A DNA stretch of 60,000 bases. Origin: Hydractinia symbiolongicarpus (Eukaryota; Cnidaria; Hydrozoa; Anthoathecata; Hydractiniidae). This document shows positions 24,601 to 36,036 of the stretch, one piece after another. The stretch covers positions 6,078,001-6,138,000 of the forward strand of contig NC_079878.1 of assembly GCF_029227915.1 (NCBI RefSeq), in the 5' to 3' direction. The notes below the pieces were generated by a model that saw only the letters and a list, made by a program, of their open reading frames with translations, was not told the origin of the DNA and searched no databases. Each line of letters begins with the position of its first letter. Positions within the stretch are counted from its first letter, which is position 1. Position numbers and translations under genes: made by a program.

Positions 24601-25190
24601 TACGCGCAACAAAAAGGAGAAGTAGTTTTCCAGTAAATATTTAATGAAGTGAAGTTGCCCGTGCCGGTATTGCTTTAGCATATCCTCGTGGGCAAATCTG
24701 TACGACCTGCAACATTTGCAATTTTAGTAGCACCTCTAACCAATCACCTCCACTCTTTCAATTGCCTCTGAAATCTACCCACAATCGTCAGTTGACATAT
24801 TTTGAGAAAGCGAAAAATTATCAGGTGTCAACACGTAGCCATTACTGCAACAGTTGTACAAAAAAAAGTCGTAGAGTGCTGTCCTCCTTTGATTCTGCAG
24901 TTAAAACACTTGGTCTACAACATAGTGGTGTCTCTAAGGTTTTTTCCCATGTGATATTTTACCGGGCACCCTTTCTATTTCTGTCAGAAAGTGCAATCTC
25001 TTGTCGCAAAGGGCTATCATTTACCACGCTAAAAACTTAAACAATGGTTATTGCGCTACTGTTTCCTAAGACCATTTACATATTAAGTGGTTTTATTTCA
25101 AAGACAATGCGAGGAATGTTTACTTAATGGTGTGCAGTCATATATGGCTGAGCTGCGATAAGAGATGACAGTATCACATATCACGTTCTT
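21620..25190. other. Long non-coding stretch with scattered repeats
   Basis: No convincing gene. A block at 23500-23605 carries TTTCGCGAGA, TTTTGTGAATTTCGCGAATT and similar strings, resembling those at 28.1-28.8 kb and suggesting a dispersed palindromic element. At 24660-25040 an open plus frame of about 125 codons contains ICTTCNICNF and HYCNSCTKKSRR, two CxxC pairs that could be a zinc-binding remnant, but codon use and context are weak. A local palindrome (GGTGATATTATCACGATAA) is near 22451. Confidence 0.35.
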
Positions 25191-25226
25191 TGTCAGCAGG
25201 AAGGTTCGACTGTTTTCTTTTTATTA

Positions 25227-25266
25227 GAGGGTGATGACTCCACTTGGAGGGTGATGACTCCACTTA
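25227..25266. repeat. 20-bp tandem duplication
   Basis: GAGGGTGATGACTCCACTT occurs twice head-to-tail. Two copies only. Confidence 0.85.
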
Positions 25267-25818
25267 TAACCCCATTCAAATAAATATTCAAAAACAAAAT
25301 AAAAATTATTGTCAGACTGATAATAAAGTGCTTAATTTCGTGTAAAGTAATGTCCAGTTCCTGCTGGAGACTGTTTGTCCGAGGTGACTTAGTTAGACAT
25401 TTTTGGAACCCGGGTTTAAGAACATGGGTTAAAACCTTTGTATACTGTGCAGAAGTCCTGTCCTGCTCGTTTGTGCATTTTTTCATATATATACCTTACT
25501 TTTAGAACTATGTTGGAGTATGTGAACCTATTCTATAGACAGGCAAACACCTTTTAAAACCCTTAAGCAAAAGATTCTGGTCGAGTTTATCATTGTGCTT
25601 GCACTTTGTAATTTTCTTTCTTTCTTTTCTTTAAAACGCGTGACAACTGTTTTTTTTTTACGTTTTTTATTTAAACCACTTTAAATCACTTTAAATCAGG
25701 TGACTCTTACAACCCCAGCTACAACAGGCTAGTGCTGTGTTTAGACTGGTCAATGGTAGCTACTATTTGTGTAGGGATGAGGGTTGAATTCATTAACACG
25801 TGCAAAGCTACTGCCAGG

Positions 25819-26548
25819 AAATGGTTTAACTCGACTAAGTGGTCAAACTAAATTGCAATGCCAACCTTTTGTCGCTTTAATAAATTTCTTATCTTTCATA
25901 CTTTAAAGTGTTTTCTCGATGCTGTATATATTTTATTGACATAAACTAGCTCTTATGCAGGGATTTTGTTTTGTTAAAACATGCTTTTCAGTTCGTTGCC
26001 TAAATCAGTTTACTTATTAGATCAGTTAAGAGTCTCTTTATATTACTTTGATGAAATTTAAAACTCACTTAATACTGTGCATATACAGTAAAAAATACAT
26101 TTTTTAGAAATTTAGGTTTAATGTATAAATAAGATAGCTGTACAGCTATGAAGCTGTGGAACCAATGTTATAACGGAGATGGGGTTTTTTGTTATACATA
26201 CACAAAGCCTATTTCTTATAAATGGCGTATCGCAAGCCATTTGCAACCGATGATGTTAGACTAATTACTAAAAATCGTTTTTTTTATTACTTTTTACAAA
26301 CACAAACTGAAATATAATAAAATAAATAGTTATATCATTTTTTAAGTAAATAAGGTTTCTAATAAAAGTTGTAGCAGTAAAAGCATGTTTTAACAAAACA
26401 AAATCCCTGCATAAGAGCTAGTTTATGTCAATAAAATATATACAGCATCGAGAAAACACTTTAAAGTATGAAAGATAAGAAATTGATTAAAGCGACAAAA
26501 GGTTGGCATTGCAATTTAGTTTGACCACTTAGTCGAGTTAAACCATTT
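25819..26548. repeat. Near-perfect 170-bp inverted repeat with 390-bp spacer
   Basis: The arm at 25819-25988 is found reverse-complemented at 26379-26548, with a single mismatch noticed (TAATAAATT against TAATCAATT). Outer ends read AAATGGTTTAACTCGACTAA and its complement. Inner ends read AAAACATGCTTTT. No direct duplication flanks the outer ends, so it is not a clean TIR transposon. The spacer holds no gene. The near identity points to recent origin or gene conversion. Confidence 0.9.
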
Positions 26549-27206
26549 CGCACAACCAGTGTGGACTGCTTCTAGCAAAACTCTTAGAGAGGTTTGTTAT
26601 ACCAAAGGCTGTCAGACGACATATTTCATTTTACTCTATCTGTTATAAAGGTTGCAAAACTAATGTTTAACAATGACCGGTTAGCAGTCACTACAATAAA
26701 CCAAGTTGACCATCAGGATACAGGTATATATGAGTGTTACACATCCAATGAGAATCCCTTTTAGAAATGCTATTAAAAAACTTGTAAGCACAGAAGACAG
26801 CAGGCAAACACACTTCCAAAAAAAATTTTTTTGTACTTTGGCAGGTTTTACACCTTTATATCTCTTAAACCGTTCGCTGAAAGTACACGATTCTTCACAT
26901 TATTTTGATCCGCGTTTCAAGCTTTACACTTTAAGCAACGAGTAAACAAATTTCATAGGAAAAAAAATTGTATATTGACAGGTCCTTGCAGACGTCATCA
27001 AAATTCAAGTTATGGTTCTCTTTTCCATTATATTCCTGCCTTAGTGGATTTTTGTACGGGGCTTATCGCCTAGTCTTTTTTCGTATTTGACCTTCCCCTG
27101 GTCGTGGACCATCATGCTTTCGTGTCTGCAGTCAGATTTAAGATCGTGTTGGGGATCTCCTCCTGAGGGACAAACCTCTGTTCTTAACCAACCTTTTATA
27201 TATTAA

Positions 27207-27401
27207 GCAGATAGAGCACTCAATGAAAGAATGGCACGTGCTGAAAATAATGGCTGTAGAGAAGACGTGATGCAAACTGTTCAGGATGTAATGAACAGAG
27301 TTAGGCCTTTTGCTGCTGCATATAGATACTTGGCTGAAGCTGATGAAGTAGCTCAGACAGCAGCTGAAAATATGTTTTATAAGAAAATCGGGATGAAATA
27401 A
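27207..27401 (+). pseudogene. Helitron-protein exon fragment
   Basis: A 64-codon frame after a TTTTATATATTAAG acceptor reads ALNERMARAENNGCREDVMQ, then TVQDVMNRVRPFAAAYRYLA, and ends MFYKKIGMK with a stop at 27401. An Arg-rich helix followed by 'NPFAxxYR'-type sequence is typical of the region upstream of the Rep (helicase-like) domain in Helitron proteins; here Asn of NPF is Arg (RPF). It is isolated, with no Rep or helicase part nearby, so it is probably a stranded exon. It fits the Helitron-like arrays at 36-38 and 45 kb. Recognition is from the local pattern only. Confidence 0.45.
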
Positions 27402-27409
27402 CAATTTAA

Positions 27410-28130
27410 AAAATAAGCCTATTGTTTGTCACAGTGGTAAATTAGGAATATGAAAACCTGTCTTAGATTTTGAGGTTGGTATAAAAAGGTGTGTAGCTAT
27501 GTTTTTATGCTTATATATATTTATTTTATTAAATTATTAAACTGAAGTTTGTATTTAAATTATTGAATAATCTTTATTCGATCATGACCATGTTTTTATT
27601 GTTTCAATTATCTTGTATTATCTTATATAACTCTGTATGTACTTTGTCTTTAAACCCTAAAAAATGTTAAATCATTAGGTAAAACAGATTTCAACTTATT
27701 TCTTCTATCCAATCTAAATGTACATTTGATTAACTACTAGAATCTAGGATCTTCAGGTAGTCGGGTTTTTCATTATTTGCTATATTTTATAAGCAAGAAA
27801 TATACCTTAAAGGCTAAATAAGAAGAAGCAAAGGTCAAAAAAAATCAATGTTAAGAAACATTCGTGATGAACAGAATGTTTGTTACAAAAAAATAATGAA
27901 GTGTATTGCAGATTTTCAAATTTTATATAACGAAAGTACAGTTGTCATACCATACTAACTCAGACCTTCATCAATACTGGCATAATAATGTTAATTTTAA
28001 TTCAACATGTTTGTTTTTAATTTTTAGGCTAAAGCGCGAAGGTCCTATGACTTGCTTCTCTGTAGCGCGCTTTATTAATGGAGATGGTTTATCAACTGAA
28101 AGTCAGGGTATAGCATCTTATGTTTAAGGG
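27410..28130. other. No gene seen; one exon-like fragment
   Basis: Mostly AT-rich. A TTTTTAATTTTTAG acceptor near 28027 precedes a short plus frame (LKREGPMTCFSVARFINGDG) ending at 28127. It has no partner exon and no recognisable family. Confidence 0.3.
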
Positions 28131-28830
28131 CAAAAATTTTTGCGCAACAAAAAAACGCGACATATATGGAATAAACTCTCGCGGTTTGCGGTTTTTTGAA
28201 CAAAAACTTTCGCGAATCGAAAAAAAAAATATTTTTGGGTGAAAAAACTTTCTCGAATGAGCAAAAAATAATATTTTTTTCTTAATTTTTATTATTTTTC
28301 TTGCTTTGTTTAATGTAATCTTCAACTTCCCACTCAGAATCAGTTTCGTCACCGGTTTCTCCATCTTCACCAACTTTCTTCACCAACGATCAATGAATTT
28401 TGATACCACCAACAATTGCAATTCTTCTACTGTGTTATATTGAGCCTGTAGAAGACAGAGCCGTTGGCAATCTTTTCAATTTTGTGATGATTTTACCCAC
28501 AGCCGTGAATACTCCACCTGTTTCAGCGCAAATTAGAAAAACGGAGAAAGCGGCGACAAGCACTGTAGGAAATAAAGATATTAAAGAAGATTGCAAGATT
28601 GTATACGTATTGATTAATAACAACCATTCATGTGGCTTTTTTTTGATAACAACGAATTTCAGGAAGGGGCCTGAAATCTGCTTGGAAAAATTCGCATGAA
28701 AAAACTTTCGCGTTTAATAGGTTGGCTATGATTTCGCGTGAAAAGACTTTTGCATTTTGCTGTTTTGAAAGTTTTTAAGGCAAAAACTTTTGCGAAAAAG
28801 GGCCAAAAACGCGAAAACTTCTACCAGAGA
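28128..28830. repeat. Dispersed CGCGAA-rich palindromic repeat
   Basis: Both ends carry related strings in opposite sense: GGCAAAAATTTTTGCGCAAC at 28130 and GGCAAAAACTTTTGCGAAAA near 28780. Inside are many TTTCGCG/CGCGAAA words. The same vocabulary recurs at 16.4 kb and 23.5 kb. The centre (28300-28700) is unlike the rest and has a minus-strand acidic reading (GEDGETGDETDSEWEVEDY) that may be a captured exon. I read it as a MITE-like family; boundaries are approximate. Confidence 0.45.
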
Positions 28831-28989
28831 AAGTTTCTGCCCGAGAACGTTTTGTATCACAGATCTTTTGGTATTGGAAAGTATCAAGCAGGAGCAGTAT
28901 ACAATGGAGGTAAGTTATTCCCTATTTCACCGTTCAGTTTTATTTTGGCAACCAATAAACCTAAATCAAAATGTTTAACATACTTAATT

Positions 28990-31079
28990 ATTTACTTTTA
29001 TTTTTAACATTAAAATGACAATACTGAAAAAATTGCTGACGTCATTAAATTATAATGAAGGATCTTTTTCATTGTTCCTGTACCAAAGTGGATTTTTCCA
29101 CGGCTTAAACAACTAGTACGGTAATATTTACGTATGAAGATAAGCATTTTTAGAATTAAAAAAAATAGTACTTATAGTACGTCATGAAAGAAATATAATG
29201 ATAACGACAATAAATTTTTGCTTATGTCAGCACTTTTTCTGTGATGTCATTGGGACCTTGAAATTATCTGCTTTAAGTTCATTTACTTACTTCCGTTCAA
29301 GAGTGAATTTCAAGATTCTGTTTAAAGTTTTTGGCAGCTAAAAACATAATTTCCAATATTTACACAGTTCGCTTGAATAAAAGTCGAACATTGCCCATTC
29401 TCCAAATTTTGGTTATGATCCGAAAAAATCGGGTAATCGAATTAACCACGTGTCTAAAATACTCAGAAAGATTACCCTCGACGAAATAAAGTTGTCTTGT
29501 AAGTTTCGAGTTGTAAGGATAATCTTAACAGAAGTTATTATATTTTTCCGATTATAAGGGCTTCATAGATTTACAGTGGTAATTCTGAGTAATTACAACA
29601 ACAGATTACAATAGCAGATTAGCAAAAAAAATTATTAAACAAAAAACGGCAGAAAGGGGGCGAAATCAGCCCCCCCTGGACTGAATAGGGTTAAATATCG
29701 AAAATAATCAAAAGTTGTTATGACAACCCCCCCTTGAGTAAGAAAATAACATAACAAATCCAGAATAACCGTGCCTTATCAGAAAATCACGGTTTTAACA
29801 TATAAACAAAACGGCCGGCGGAAGGGTAACTTAATGCTTTTTGGAAAAAAATTCAGTGAATTGTACATCGCGCATGGATATCAAAACGATATCGAAACAA
29901 TAGCAATTCAAATAGTACTTTGTATTGAGATGAGTTCAATCTTCATTCTTTATTTCTACCTCATTTCTACAAACATTTCAAAAGTAATTCTTTTCTAGAA
30001 TTCTAGACTCACAATATTTTGTATATATAACGCACGAAGGAATCCTGGCTGAGTACGTTCATATGATCTTCTTATTTGGTTTTTAGATTTTAACATTATG
30101 TCCTTATAAACTAGACTTGCAAAAAAATTGTATAGAGAATTTTTAAGAAAACATCAGTTCCCACAAGGAAGTCGTTATTGGTCAAAATGTGTATGGAAAC
30201 ATTCAACAGCTTACTTGTTTAAAATGATGCAAAGTCACGTATTTCAATAACAAATTAACAATACCTACCAGCCTGAATTTAGATAAATGACGAAACAGAC
30301 AGACATGAATTATGTCTTCGTTAAGTAAATGCGGATATTGTTACTGTTTGTCTGTCCAGTGTTTGTAATGTTTAAGGTTTATCATTCTAAGGGGTAATGA
30401 CATAAAGAATTGTAGCCTGGGTTATAATGTAATCTGGGTTGTAATGTAATCTTTTTTGTTCGGATAAGCATGGTTTGTTTACAAAACCTCGCGCTGTGTA
30501 CTGCGCTACTATCTACATGGATCTACGGCATGGTTTACCTCCACTTAAACGTTCAACATTACCTAACTAGTAACTACTACAAATTGTCCTTTATAAACCT
30601 TTTAAAAAATCATGTAAGAAAAGCATTTAGTGTATTGCTTAGGTTAGGCCTCTTAAACAATTGGCTTATGTGAAACAATAGGAAAATCTTTTGATATATT
30701 GGTACAATTTGCACAGATCAAATTATTCTTCAAATTTTTGGTCGTCGAATATATCAGAATTTGTAAAAAAGTGATGAAGTGTCGTTATTTAATCATTAAT
30801 GAATAAACAAAAGTTTTTTTATACTTCTAACTTCATATAATGTAGGCGCGATTACAAACTGTCATTTCTTTAATCTCGTCTAGTTTTTCACAAACGGGAT
30901 ATTTTAAACCTAAAATACCCTTAATGCTCTTAAAAATGATGTCAATACTATTTAAACAAAAAAAATATATAAGAAATACTCCTACTTGAGATCCCACTAT
31001 ATTATTGTTAATTCCAATTAAACAAAATTCGGTAAACCAAGAACGCAGTTTATTACTCATAACAAGGAAGATCAATTCT
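28990..31079. other. No gene seen
   Basis: AT-rich with short open frames. Frames at 29771-29998, 30470-30673 and 30833-31075 have no domain, signal or splice support. The region ends at a TATA-like box for the next gene. Confidence 0.4.
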
Positions 31080-31087
31080 TATAAATA
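31080..31087 (+). promoter_or_regulatory. TATA box of the secreted-peptide gene
   Basis: TATAAATA lies 60 bp upstream of the ATG at 31147. A start site about 30 bp downstream would leave a 5' UTR of roughly 35-40 bases, usual for a small, strongly expressed secreted peptide gene. Confidence 0.6.
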
Positions 31088-31146
31088 AGACAACTTTAAG
31101 AGTTGCTAACCAGTTGGTTCCAACGTCTGCAGAAGTATCTATCATC

Positions 31147-31507
31147 ATGAAGCTGGCATTGTTGTTCTTAACATTGTTCTTTGGTATCATTGCCAGTAAG
31201 TTGTTTGTTTGTTTGTTTGTTTGTTTGTTTGTTTGTTTGTTTGTTTGTTTGTTTGTTTGTTTGTTTGTTTGTTTGTTTGTTGTGCAACAATTTTTTTAAC
31301 AGTTCGAAAACTAATTATTCTTTGTCTTCTGTTATGTAGCGTTGCCTATTGAATCTGAACAGATTCTACACAATGATGCTTCTGGTAAGTATTTTTAACT
31401 TTTTCCCCCTTTCTCTTCAAAGAAGATATTTCGTAAAGAATAGGTAACTTTTCTTTCTAGATAAACACGAAGTTGGTGACGCTGTAGATGACGATGATTG
31501 CGATGAC

Positions 31508-31544
<37 letters not shown>

Positions 31545-31687
31545 GCGATGATGACGGGGATGATGATGATGACGATGATGATGATGAAAGCGATACTTCA
31601 AATGATGGTGAAAGGTGTCGTCGATATAGACGATATAGACGATATAGACGATGTCACCGCTACAGATATCGGAAAGTAGTTAAATAA
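31147..31687 (+). CDS. Arminin-like secreted antimicrobial peptide precursor (3 exons, 106 aa)
   Basis: Three exons join in frame: 31147-31195, 31340-31384 and 31461-31687. Both introns (144 and 76 bp) are phase 1, with GTAAGT donors and TAG acceptors. Residues 1-16 (MKLALLFLTLFFGIIA) form a clear signal peptide. Residues 32-82 are extremely acidic: 30 Asp between residues 41 and 73, interrupted by Cys45, Cys60 and one Gly. The C-terminal 24 residues are extremely cationic, with 12 Arg, 2 Lys and 5 Tyr, and contain CRRYRRYRRYRRC (Cys84, Cys96). Signal peptide, acidic pro-part and cationic C-terminus is the layout of Hydra arminins and several other antimicrobial precursors, where the acidic part neutralises the cationic peptide until processing. 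Function is inferred from layout only; I see no sequence identity I can claim. The protein would be secreted. No furin-type RxxR site stands before the basic part; cleavage may follow Glu82. An alternative is a secreted acidic mineral-binding protein, but the basic tail argues against it. Confidence 0.8.
31199..31281. repeat. (GTTT)n microsatellite in intron 1
   Basis: About 20 uninterrupted TTTG units fill more than half of the first intron, starting just after the donor GTAAGT. Confidence 0.95.
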
Positions 31688-31843
31688 TAAGCATGTAATC
31701 TTTGCTGAGCGATTGGTGAATGGCAGTGTTTTGTATCTGAAAATTTATGTCAAAGATGCTTTCATTTTTTTAATTTCTGTTTTCTTAATCCCAACATAAA
31801 TGCCAGCGTCATTATGATGAACCGCCGAAAGTGAATCTAAGTG

Positions 31844-31849
31844 AATAAA
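31844..31849 (+). terminator. Polyadenylation signal AATAAA
   Basis: AATAAA about 160 bases after the stop of the secreted-peptide gene. It is the best candidate for its mRNA 3' end. Confidence 0.5.
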
Positions 31850-32212
31850 AAACTGATACTCCAATTACATTTTCCAGCATAAACGTCACTTATAATGACA
31901 AGGCTTTTTAGATTTAAAACAATGTTTTAGCATAAAATGACTATTTTTGTGAAATGTTCATGTTAGCTTTCGCCCGCATTATGTGAGCATGATCACACAA
32001 TCAATATTTTAACAAAATCATCAATTAATTAAAATCATATAAAATAAAAAGCAATAATAAAATTAATGACTTTATCAAAGCTCAAGACCTGAATTTTTTA
32101 CTAATGTTTACCAGACACCCATATTTAGTGGTGTTTTAACCAATTTTTCTAGCTTTATTTCCATGCAATATAAACATAATCTTATTTCTACTTTATTGTC
32201 TCATTGTTTTAG

Positions 32213-32638
32213 ATTTAGCTCTAATTTTGAAATTATTTTATGTCGAAGTGGACAAACTTAAAGCACTTTTAGAAAAAATGGCTACCCTGATAATGTTTTT
32301 GATTTCAGCGTACGTAACTTTCTCAACAGCATGTTTCAACGTAAAGAAAGGTTACCGCTCCGGACTTGTGTATGAGTTACGTATAGTGACTGCAATGTCA
32401 CTTATAATGGCTAGTATATTCGCCAATTTAAGCTTCGCATGTCCGAACACATGGGTATCTGCCACTGACTGGTAAGAATATAAAGGCTTCGCAACGTACT
32501 GGTGTATTACAACATATTTTGGACTCTCCTTCATGCTCTCCATCATCTATTGTTTTAATTTTCTAACGCGTGAGTCTAATAATTTTAAAACCAAGTTGAA
32601 GGAGAGTCTGCTCATTGAGCGAGACCGACCGTATCCTT
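32213..32638 (+). pseudogene. Fragment of a multi-pass membrane protein
   Basis: After an acceptor (TCATTGTTTTAG, to 32212) a frame reads LALILKLFYVEVDKLKALLE, then two strongly hydrophobic segments (TLIMFLISAYVTFSTACF; TAMSLIMASIFANLSFACP). It ends at a TAA near 32473. The same frame resumes directly with a third hydrophobic helix (FGLSFMLSIIYCFNFLTR) and a charged tail ending at 32638. The stop overlaps a perfect donor (TG/GTAAGA), so either this is a real exon end and the rest is chance, or an exon with an in-frame stop. Three helices in series suggest a receptor or channel piece. No family is recognised. Confidence 0.4.
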
Positions 32639-32644
32639 AACATG

Positions 32645-35600
32645 TCGTTAAATTCTATGCCTCTTGAGCTATTTTGATACAAGTCATTAATTTTATTATT
32701 ACTTTTTATTTTATAACGCGATGATTTTGTTGAAATATTGATTGTGTGATCATGCTCGCACGAAGCGGGTGAAAACTAACATGAACTTGTCGCAAAAATA
32801 GTCGTTTCGTGCTGAAACAATGATTTAAATTTCATTCAAATGATGCAACACTTTTTTAATTATTAATTTACTGTTTTATCATCAATTGAGGAGATTCAAC
32901 TACAAGTAGTTACAGCCTGGGAGTTAATGTAAAGTACGTAATAAACACAGTAATGTCTGCATGCCCCAATAATGTCTGCATGCCCCAATACAACGACATT
33001 TTCAATCTTACTGCCTAGGCTGAGAGTCTTCGCATAATCCCGACAATTAAAAAGCGAAATATATTTTTGAATGTCACGGGAAACAAAAAACATGTGGCGA
33101 ACTTGAAATACTGAATGTAAGCGCTCTTTTGGGTATTAAAAACAAGACAGTTCCTGAGTAAATAGTTTTTTTTACTTAATCCTGTCCTTCACTAATTGGA
33201 GTATTTTGAGGTCCCTGAAAGATAAATACATTACAAAAGCACCTATATATTGATGATAATACAGCTAAAACTTCGGTGGATTTATGAGTTTTGTTACAGT
33301 GAAAGCAATTTTAATTACATAACTTTCTATACATTTTCAGCATTTTTTATACCAATAAAATGTTTCGCTGGCAAAAATAATCTTCACAACTATCACACGA
33401 ATTCAACACTAGTGTCGATTAAACTTTTCACAAAAATATTTAAGTGTTCCAACTAAAGGACTCTAGCAGTACGGTAAAATGATGTCTTGCAATGTAATAG
33501 GGCAGGTTTAAAAGAAGCGATCTAGCCTACTGACGGTGTTGACATTCTGACACCAATTGATCACCAAAAATAAATATTTCTCACATAGAATCATCTTGAT
33601 TAAAATGAAGATATTTCTTATAAAATCTTAAATATTTCTCTGTAGTGAATAAGTTAAATCTTCTGATTATGCTTTATTAGTTTTAATTATTTGAAGGGAA
33701 AGGATTTTAAACTAATTATGTCGTATGTTTGCAAGTTTTTGTAGGAAAATTTTTGACAAGAACTTGATGCAGATTCTGCTTACAAGAACTTTAAACGTAG
33801 CTGTAATCTTTTTATATCACTGCTATCCAATAAAAACATCAATCATGAACAAGTCCTTAAGCAAATTGGTATAATGGAAACCTATTCACAATTATGTGAT
33901 TAGATTCAAAAAGGTAAAATCTTGCCAATTAGTTACCTTATGAAAGCGTGCAATAATCTGCAAGTGGCCTGTAGTTAAAGCCTGCTTCCATTCCAAATAT
34001 ATTTGATTAAGATTAATAAGATCACTTTCTAATTTTCGTAGATTAGTTTGATTGAGCTGAGAAAGTCTTAAGGTATATTATTTTGGTAAAAACATCAACT
34101 AACTGTATTAGGTAAAGTATAATGAGCATTCTTATTTTGACAATATATTTTAATCTATAATTTGATCATCTTCGGTTATAAAATACAAAATAAAACAAGA
34201 TTAAAAATCCATGATAGATTATGTACATACATCTCTACCGTATAATAAATTTGAAGAAGAAGTCAGATGCAAGGACCCACGGGACAGCATCTAAAAAAAG
34301 AACAAAAAATGATACTACTAAGGTCCGTCTTCCATTCGTCTCTAGTGTATAGTTGCAGACGTAATTGATTGATATGTAAAGCTTCAAGTGTCAAAAGATG
34401 GCTTACTGATTTTGACTTTGATGTTAAAACGATAACGTCGTCCATCGAAAGGGAATGTTGACATGGAGCCATGTGAATACCTACCGGCGCATTTTTTCTT
34501 CCGTGTTCTCTAATTCTAGTGATCAGATGTGATTACAAAAACCTCCTGTAGGCAAGAAAACTTTTATTAAGTTGTTAACTCTTTGTAATAAAGATGTTAT
34601 AATGTTGACAAAAGATGGTTTATACCGCTAAATCGATGGTTTAGCAATAGGCCGTCCTCCTTCCCCTATGTTAGGCAATGGCTACTTGAGTAGCTTTGAT
34701 TCAACAATAAGCGATGGTGCGTCATTGTACAGTCGATATATGGGTGAGATGTTATGAGAATTTAAAAGGAATCTGATTAAACAAACACATTTGATAGCAC
34801 TTCTTGACATTTAAATAATTCACAATAAAAACAGATTTGGATTAAGTATACAAAGTCCACTTATACGTGATTGCTAATAAACTTTCATTCCCTGCACGTT
34901 AGCGGAGTTAACAGCTTGTTGCTGTTTTTAACATCCTGTTATTACCCAGTTCTTTGTCATTTTAATGTTGATAATCAAATGGTGAACAATATAAAAATCA
35001 TTTTCGTTATCCTCACCATTAGAATAATTGTTTGGCGTGAATGAAAACAACTCAACAAATAAGGCATCATCAGGTTTATTACACCTTCTGACATGCTTTC
35101 TCAAATGTTTTAAAAAATTTCTCCGCAAGTAATTCCGTTTTTCTTTTAATGAAGACCGATTTTCTTTGACTAGGGATTTGGCGAAAAGATTTTTTTTAAT
35201 GAGTCTAGTATAAACCTGTCCACCACCAAGATGGGATTTAAGATCTTTAGCAGACAAGCAGCTCAAGAGCTCACACACATACCTCTTGAACTTTCTAAGC
35301 ACGTGAGAACTTCGAAGACCTCTCACAGTTCCTTAATGCAGGTAAATGGAACACACTTTGACTTTTACCAACTTCTATTTTTTTCAGTGCTTGCAACCTT
35401 GCTAAATACTTTTTCTTCTCAACCTGACATGTCCAATATTCTTTTCTTTAATCTAAATCCAGGATTTTGAACAAAAATTTTCTCATCGCTGCTTGAAACT
35501 TTTGATGCAAGGCACAAAAAATTAAACAGTTCATGGTCTATAAATAAACGCCATTGTTTACATTTTCAACGGTAAGCTCTTCCGGGTCTGACATCTGCTT

Positions 35601-36030
35601 GGTAGGAAAAAAGATAAAGCAAGGTGAAGCAAAGTAATTATCCGTCCATTTCATCACAAGAAGGCATTCTTAAATGAATTCAAATAAATCAAAAATCATC
35701 AATCGACACTCAATGATAATTCAAAACCTCTAATATCTAAAATCCACAGGAAACTCTTCACCAAATCCTTGCATCTTTTTTGAGATTGAATTATGACGCA
35801 ACGTACGCTCTTCACCCTCCTCCGTATTATAATAATAAAAAAACACCGAATGAAACATTTCCACCGCCTGTAATGTTAGATACGAGCATAATGTTACAGG
35901 CACCTCGTAAATGATACATGCACCACGACTAATGTTACATGCAATGCTTGTATTATTATCACAGCATATGCGAATTGATATTACTGTAATGTAACACGCG
36001 TAAGTTTAATTTGATTCGTTAAGTATTATT
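32645..36030. other. Largely non-coding; one minus-strand open frame
   Basis: A 19-bp tandem duplication (TAATGTCTGCATGCCCCAA) is near 32951-32988. A minus frame at 35326-34928 gives about 132 codons, Lys/Arg-rich with Leu heptads (KRYVCELLSCLSAKDLKSHL), but its only upstream start is after a stop with no ATG. It may be an internal exon or a relic of a virus-like mobile element. Nothing else is supported. Confidence 0.35.
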
Positions 36031-36036
36031 CTAAAA

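Noticed and set aside
31395-31679. His-rich minus frame and Met-rich plus frame over the Asp block
   Set aside because: These are shadows of the GAT/GAC repeat. The spliced frame giving Asp has the signal peptide, splice sites and stop.
35231-35470. 79-codon plus frame
   Set aside because: No start context, no motif, and it overlaps a longer minus frame that is itself doubtful.
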